In this document: positions 62,394 through 64,000 of the stretch, one piece after another | Numbering within the stretch: position 1 is the first letter of the stretch | Layout: each line of letters starts with the position of its first letter | From: Oscillospiraceae bacterium | GTDB lineage: Bacteria; Bacillota_A; Clostridia; Oscillospirales; Oscillospiraceae | NCBI GenBank assembly: GCA_017459865.1 | Contig: JAFUCD010000002.1 | Location: 124,001 to 188,000, forward strand | Length of the DNA: 64,000 bases | Direction: 5' to 3' | Notes under the pieces: generated by a model | Databases searched by the model: none | What the model saw: only the letters and a program-made list of their open reading frames with translations | What the model was told of the DNA's origin: nothing | Position numbers and translations under genes: made by a program

Positions 62394-63110
62394 ATGGACG
62401 CAGCCATTCAGGCGCTCAAGCGCATCGTGGACGAGAGCGACAACATCGTCTTCTTCGGCGGGGCGGGCGTCTCCACCGAGAGCGGTATCCCGGACTTCCG
62501 GAGCGTGGACGGACTGTACAACCAGCAGTATAAATATCCGCCCGAGACCATCCTCAGCCATTCCTTCTTCGCGCGGTATCCGGAGGAATACTACGAATTC
62601 CACCGCGCCAAGCTCGTCGTGGACGGCGTGCAGCCGAACCGCGCGCACTTAAAGCTCGCCGAGCTGGAGCGCGCCGGCAAGCTCAAGGCCGTCATCACGC
62701 AGAACATCGACGGCCTGCACCAGGCCGCGGGCAGCAAAAACGTGCTGGAGCTGCACGGCAGCATCCTGCGCGCCTACTGCTCCCGGTGCGGCAGACCGCA
62801 CCCCGCCGACGTGATCAACCACGGCGAGGGCGTGCCGAAGTGCGACTGCGGCGGCGTGATCCGCCCGGACATCGTGCTGTATGAGGAGAGTCTGGACGAA
62901 AAGGTGCTCGAGACCTCCATCCACTATATCCGCCAGGCGGATGTGCTCATCGTCGGCGGCACGAGTCTGGCCGTGTATCCCGCGGCGGGACTCATCAACT
63001 ACTATCGCGGTGACAAGCTCGTGCTCGTCAACCGCAGCGCGACCCCATACGACAGCGTGGCGAATCTGGTCGTCCACGCGAAGATCGGGGACGTGTTCTC
63101 TCAGCTGTAA
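62394..63110 (+). CDS. Sir2-family NAD-dependent protein deacylase
   Basis: 238 residues. [19 protein letters not shown] binds [15 protein letters not shown] and VLELHGS carry the Asn, Asp and catalytic His; zinc is held by YCSRC ... [21 protein letters not shown] closes the Rossmann fold. It removes acetyl or related acyl groups from lysines, in clostridia plausibly reversing acetyl-phosphate-driven acetylation, which makes its closeness to pta suggestive but not proof of linkage. AAAGGAG precedes ATG. First of three close genes with tagA/wecG-like and tmk. Confidence 0.96.
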   Translation: MDAAIQALKRIVDESDNIVFFGGAGVSTESGIPDFRSVDGLYNQQYKYPPETILSHSFFARYPEEYYEFHRAKLVVDGVQPNRAHLKLAELERAGKLKAVITQNIDGLHQAAGSKNVLELHGSILRAYCSRCGRPHPADVINHGEGVPKCDCGGVIRPDIVLYEESLDEKVLETSIHYIRQADVLIVGGTSLAVYPAAGLINYYRGDKLVLVNRSATPYDSVANLVVHAKIGDVFSQL

Positions 63111-63147
63111 GGCATTTTATTATGTAAACCAACTACGGAGGAAGCTT

Positions 63148-63885
63148 ATGCGGATCGATGTCATGGGCGTTGGGTTCGACAGTCTCACGATGGAGGAGGC
63201 GATCGACCGCGCCAAGACGCTGATGGCGGAGCGGCGCTCTGCCTATGTCGTCACACCGAACCCCGAGATCGTGATGGTCTGCCGCGCGCAGCCGGAGGCG
63301 ATGCGGGCGGTGCGCGCCGCGGATCTTGTGCTGCCGGACGGCGTGGGCGTCGTATACGGCGCGCGTATCCTCGGCAACCCCTTGAAAAGCAAGCTCCCCG
63401 GTATCGACTTTGCGCAGGGGCTCATGGCGGATATGGCGCAGGCGGGCAAGCGGGTGTTCCTGCTCGGCAGCAAGCCCGGCGTCGCCGAGACGGCGGCCAA
63501 GCGGCTCTCCGAGCGCTATCCCGGGCTCGTCATCGCCGGGACGCACGACGGCTATTTTCAGGACGACGCGCCTGTGATCGAGGCGGTGAACGCCTCTGAG
63601 CCGGATCTGCTGCTCGTGTGTCTCGGCGCGCCGAAACAGGAGCTCTGGATGCAGCGCAACCAGAAGCAGCTCTGCGTCGGGCTCATGGCGGGTCTCGGCG
63701 GCAGTCTGGACGTCTTCGCTGGCAACGTCAAGCGCGCGCCGAAGGCGTTTCAGCGGCTGGGTCTGGAGTGGCTGTATCGGCTCCTGAAGGAGCCCAAGCG
63801 CATCGGCCGCATGATGAAGCTGCCGAAATTCCTCTTCGCCTGCATCGGGCGGAAGCTGAAGGGCCGGAGGAACGACCATGGATAA
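63148..63885 (+). CDS. WecG/TagA/CpsF-family glycosyltransferase
   Basis: 245 residues. YVVTPNPEIVMVCR, DLVLPDGVGVVYGAR, DGYF near 130 and CLGAPKQELWMQRN are the signatures of this GT26 family, which adds N-acetylmannosamine(uronate) to lipid-linked GlcNAc in teichoic acid or enterobacterial antigen synthesis. A basic C-terminus (GRMMKLPKFLFACIGRKLKG) should bind the membrane. ATG 63148 follows GGAGGAAGC. tmk overlaps its end by 8 bases. Confidence 0.95.
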   Translation: MRIDVMGVGFDSLTMEEAIDRAKTLMAERRSAYVVTPNPEIVMVCRAQPEAMRAVRAADLVLPDGVGVVYGARILGNPLKSKLPGIDFAQGLMADMAQAGKRVFLLGSKPGVAETAAKRLSERYPGLVIAGTHDGYFQDDAPVIEAVNASEPDLLLVCLGAPKQELWMQRNQKQLCVGLMAGLGGSLDVFAGNVKRAPKAFQRLGLEWLYRLLKEPKRIGRMMKLPKFLFACIGRKLKGRRNDHG

Positions 63886-64000
63886 AGGAAAGCTCATCGT
63901 TTTGGAGGGCATCGACGGCAGCGGCAAGTCCGCGCAGTACCGCCGTCTGAGCGCCCGCTTCGAGCAGGAGGGCGTCGATTTTCACAGCATCGTCTTCCCG
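63878..64000 (+). CDS. tmk: Thymidylate kinase, N-terminal part
   Basis: The first 41 codons are visible. MDKGKLIVLEGIDGSGKSAQ has the P-loop with the DGSGKS form of thymidylate kinase, which makes dTDP from dTMP. GGAGG precedes the ATG, which overlaps the end of the glycosyltransferase gene. The gene continues beyond the window. In most Firmicutes tmk is close to holB; here they lie at opposite ends of this window. Confidence 0.93.
   Translation, partial: MDKGKLIVLEGIDGSGKSAQYRRLSARFEQEGVDFHSIVFP

Overview
The window looks like chromosome of a GC-rich, anaerobic, low-copy-repeat Firmicute, most likely a gut clostridium of the Oscillospiraceae/Ruminococcaceae type. This is an inference from gene content: a Rex redox repressor, a ricT (PSP1) gene next to holB, SLH-domain surface proteins, several D,D- and L,D-peptidoglycan enzymes, a BmrC/BmrD-like heterodimeric ABC exporter, TTG/GTG starts with strong AGGAGG-type ribosome binding sites, and many TTGACA-17-TATAAT promoters. 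No rRNA, CRISPR array, intact prophage or intact insertion sequence was seen.

Layout. 1-3.0 kb: holB end, ricT, a DUF4177-type protein and a lipoprotein. 3.0-4.8 kb: a tRNA cluster (Arg, His, Gln, Lys), then an AT-rich insert carrying a small zinc-ribbon membrane protein, a broken copy of the end of the downstream DUF1846 gene and a second identical tRNA-Lys. 4.8-13.2 kb: a repeat-containing membrane protein, DUF1846, an ECF-sigma/membrane-regulator pair, endonuclease IV, a YgjP-like metallopeptidase, a zinc-ribbon protein and an ABC exporter. 13.3-24.8 kb: wall and redox genes (VanY-like carboxypeptidase, Spx/ArsC, SLH-L,D-transpeptidase, M24 peptidase, DacA, rex, mnmE, secreted HAD lipoprotein). 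24.8-30.6 kb: a 1609-residue secreted cysteine-peptidase-like/SLH protein, a decayed SLH gene and tRNA-Pro. 30.7-38.1 kb: efp, a LOG-family gene with a two-gene ABC exporter, a four-helix-bundle (IVS) gene, tRNA-Leu and a GT-C mannosyltransferase-like gene. 38.2-48.8 kb: rpoB-rpoC standing alone, then an MBOAT/DHHW O-acylation pair. 49.2-56.9 kb: an iron module (DtxR-type regulator divergent from feoA-feoA-feoB and a Cys-rich Feo partner, then an ABC/FtsX transporter and an AraC regulator). 57.0-64 kb: YhhN, an SGNH-SLH hydrolase, tadA, pta, rpmB, a sirtuin, a TagA/WecG transferase and the start of tmk.

How it works together. The three intact SLH proteins, the D,D-carboxypeptidases, the L,D-transpeptidase, the MBOAT/DHHW pair and TagA/WecG point to a cell envelope with anchored surface proteins and modified wall polymers. 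The feo block is preceded by repeated GCTAAC half-sites and a DtxR-type gene, suggesting iron-controlled ferrous uptake. rex and pta fit fermentative energy metabolism.

The least explained content is non-coding. Two families of structured intergenic repeats (called A and R here) occur in several copies whose hairpin arms differ in sequence yet stay self-complementary. One R copy is nested inside an A copy, another supplies the 3-prime end of an ABC transporter gene, and others lie beside tRNA-Lys. Further runs of perfect hairpins follow rpoC and lie between tadA and pta.
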